Position numbers and translations under genes: made by a program | Assembly: GCF_001984825.2 (NCBI RefSeq) | Contig: NZ_CP043318.1 | Coordinates: 1-64,000 of the forward strand | DNA: 64,000 nucleotides | Direction: 5' to 3' | From: Enterobacter chengduensis | GTDB taxonomy: Bacteria > Pseudomonadota > Gammaproteobacteria > Enterobacterales > Enterobacteriaceae | Notes under the pieces: generated by a model | Database searches by the model: none | Seen by the model: the letters and a program-made list of their open reading frames with translations, nothing else | Told to the model about the DNA's origin: nothing | In this document: positions 62,359-64,000 of the stretch, piece after piece | Position numbering within the stretch: position 1 is the stretch's first letter | Layout of the letters: the number at the start of each line of letters is the position of its first letter

Positions 62359-63479
62359 CAGACATTTCCTCCGCTGGCTTTCATCTCTTCGGCTTTCACT
62401 TCCTGCCCGGCGGTCACTTTGTCGGTGCCTTCCACAATCAGCTTATCGCCCGCCTTGAGGCCGCTCAGCACCAGCCATTTGTCGCCGTAGGTGTCGCCCG
62501 TCTCCAGCTGACGCTGCTCAACCTTGTTGCTGGCATTGACCACCAACGCGGTGGCGGTGCCTTTGGCATCGCGGGAGATGCCCTGCTGCGGCGCGAGGAT
62601 CGCGTTGTTCATGATACCTTCATCCACCCTGGCGCGAACGAACATCCCCGGCAGGAGCTGGTGCTGCGGGTTCGGGAAGACGGCGCGCAGCGTGACCGAG
62701 CCGGTTGATTCATCCACCGCCACTTCGGTTAACGCCAGACGGCCTTTCTCGCTGTAGGTGCTGCCGTCTTCGAGGATTAGCGACACACTTAGCGTATCGC
62801 TATTGGTGGCGAGGGTTTGCCTGCGTAAACGCAGCAGATCGGCGCTGGAACGCGTGAGATCGACGTACATGCTGTCCAGTCCGCGAACGGTGGCGAGCGT
62901 GGTATCCTGCTGGGCGGTCACCAGCGCGCCGGGCGTGACGGAGGAGATGCCGATGCGTCCGGCAATCGGCGCGGTCACGGTGGTCCAGTTAAGGTTAATG
63001 CGCGCGCTCTCCTGCGCGGCCTTCTTTGACTCGACGCTGGCCTTGTCCTGCGCGCAGGTGGACTTCGCGTCCTCTGCGTCCTGGCGCGACACGCCGTCGT
63101 CTTTCACCAGCTGCGCATAGCGCTGGGCCTTCTGGCAGTCGGCTGCTACCAGCGCCTGCGCCTGCTTCAGCGCCGCTGCGGCTTCATCAAACGCCGCGCG
63201 GTAGCTGGAAGGGTCAATTTGATACAACGCCTGTCCGGCCTTGACCGTATCGCCTTCGGTGAATAGGCGCTTCTGGATAATGCCGCCCACCTGCGGGCGC
63301 ACTTCGGCGCTCATGGCGGCGGCGGTGCGGCCGGTCAGTTCGCTGACGACGGAAACAGGCTGGCTCATGAGAGTGACAATCCCCACTTCCGGAAGAGGAC
63401 GCTGGGGAGCAGATGTTTGCACATTATCGCACCCGGTCAGGAGAAATAATGCCGCGATGGAGGTTGTTATGTTTTTCAT
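62358..63479 (-). CDS. eefA: RND efflux periplasmic adaptor lipoprotein (EefA-like)
   Basis: 373-residue membrane-fusion protein of the AcrA type. The lipobox is LLTGC at 14-18, lipidated on C17 or thereabouts. A biotinyl-lipoyl half (VRPQVGGIIQKRLFTEGDTVKAGQALYQID) is followed by an alpha-hairpin and a beta-barrel domain (TLATVRGLDSMYVDL). First gene of the eefABC-like operon. The 148-base gap upstream (63480-63627) separates it from the regulator gene and likely holds the operon promoter. Confidence 0.9.
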   Translation of the reverse strand: MKNITTSIAALFLLTGCDNVQTSAPQRPLPEVGIVTLMSQPVSVVSELTGRTAAAMSAEVRPQVGGIIQKRLFTEGDTVKAGQALYQIDPSSYRAAFDEAAAALKQAQALVAADCQKAQRYAQLVKDDGVSRQDAEDAKSTCAQDKASVESKKAAQESARINLNWTTVTAPIAGRIGISSVTPGALVTAQQDTTLATVRGLDSMYVDLTRSSADLLRLRRQTLATNSDTLSVSLILEDGSTYSEKGRLALTEVAVDESTGSVTLRAVFPNPQHQLLPGMFVRARVDEGIMNNAILAPQQGISRDAKGTATALVVNASNKVEQRQLETGDTYGDKWLVLSGLKAGDKLIVEGTDKVTAGQEVKAEEMKASGGNV

Positions 63480-63627
63480 AATCTTTTTCCAGGGTGAACG
63501 ACGCCTGCCCCGTTAATGGCTTAACAGGGAGGAGGGCTATTTAAAGGCACAGCGATACCGCATCTCTGGCAGAGCCAGAAATGTAAAAAAGGGGAATTAC
63601 TTATTCCCGCTAATTATTCATATGCGA

Positions 63628-64000
63628 TTACTTCGCAGAGAAAAGCATATTTAAAATATCCTGATAAAGGGGTTCTAATTGTTCTGACGGGACTTTTAAC
63701 GGCGTGAGTCGTCGATAAATCGTCCCCTCAATCATCACGGCGGTAATCTCCACGCAGCAGCGAATATGCTCGTCGCTCAGGTGGGGAAACTGCTTTTTCA
63801 GGTGCTCGCAGGCGTTGGCGAACATGCGCGATTCGGCTTCGATCAGCATCGTCGCCACCTGCGGATTACGCGTGGCCTCCGCGGACATTTCCAGCATCAG
63901 TGCATCGTCATCTTCGTTGAGGGTCTGTCGCCAGGCGAGCGCCTGCGGCATACCTTCCACCAGGGTTTTACCCTGCATCTCCTCGATGCGCGAGTCGATG
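63628..64000 (-). CDS. TetR/AcrR-family regulator, 5' end beyond the window (EefR-like)
   Basis: C-terminal part of a TetR-type repressor. The frame is open to the window edge (IDSRIEEMQGKTLVEGMPQ precedes the first methionine seen), so the ATG at 63978 is not the true start. The ligand-binding domain ends YQDILNMLFSAK. The helix-turn-helix is outside the window. It is transcribed in the same direction as the efflux operon and is the likely local repressor. Confidence 0.85.
   Translation of the reverse strand, partial: IDSRIEEMQGKTLVEGMPQALAWRQTLNEDDDALMLEMSAEATRNPQVATMLIEAESRMFANACEHLKKQFPHLSDEHIRCCVEITAVMIEGTIYRRLTPLKVPSEQLEPLYQDILNMLFSAK

Overview
The window reads as chromosome of an Enterobacterales bacterium, most likely Enterobacter or a close relative. 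It opens on the GTG start codon of dnaA, and most genes follow the Escherichia coli order from dnaA to the uhp and yic loci (dnaA-dnaN-recF-gyrB, yidA, yidR/yidQ, ibpAB, yidE/yidP, yidHG, dsdCXA, emrD, tisB/istR, ivbL-ilvBN, uhpABCT, yicN-nepI, yicL, yicS). Enterobacter-type additions interrupt that order. The genus call is an inference from gene content and protein similarity recalled from memory.

Region by region. 1-6063: replication and topology operon (dnaA, dnaN, recF, gyrB). 6048-8111: a LysR regulator facing an MDR-family oxidoreductase, with a palindromic operator between them. 8153-15026: a visibly A+T-richer four-gene operon, jetABCD, a type I Wadjet (SMC-like) plasmid/DNA defence system. 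It lies between two copies of the start of yidA, one decayed and one functional. 14990-25214: yidA, yidR, yidQ, the small heat-shock genes ibpA and ibpB, yidE, the regulator yidP, an alpha-glucoside PTS with a 6-phospho-alpha-glucosidase, and yidHG. 25217-28989: D-serine catabolism (dsdA, dsdX, dsdC). 29074-32767: a GH5-like secreted hydrolase whose 3' end runs through the emrD terminator, emrD, a DMT transporter and a GNAT acetyltransferase. 32787-33316: the SOS-controlled toxin/antitoxin pair tisB/istR with its LexA box. 33446-40727: ivbL-ilvBN with its attenuator, a BIME, and the hexose-phosphate uptake system uhpABCT.

40844-47007 replaces the ade/adeQ stretch expected between uhpT and yicN. 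It holds an exported alpha/beta hydrolase, an orphan type VI secretion module (wrecked vgrG, DUF4123 adaptor, DUF3304 membrane protein, DUF2235/Tle1-like protein lacking the usual catalytic residues), and a LysR gene that appears cut short at the module edge. 47107-49868: yicN, nepI, yicL. 49954-51238: an IS481-family element inserted into a repetitive palindrome with a 5-bp target duplication. 51304-57417: a cellobiose-type PTS operon (EIIB, EIIC, GH1 phospho-glucosidase, EIIA, porin) with a divergent LacI-type repressor and matching palindromic operators. 57467-64000: yicS and a tripartite RND efflux operon (Eef-like) preceded by a TetR regulator cut by the window end.

The two most notable regions are the Wadjet operon framed by a yidA-start duplication and the decaying type VI module. 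No tRNA, rRNA, CRISPR array or prophage was seen.
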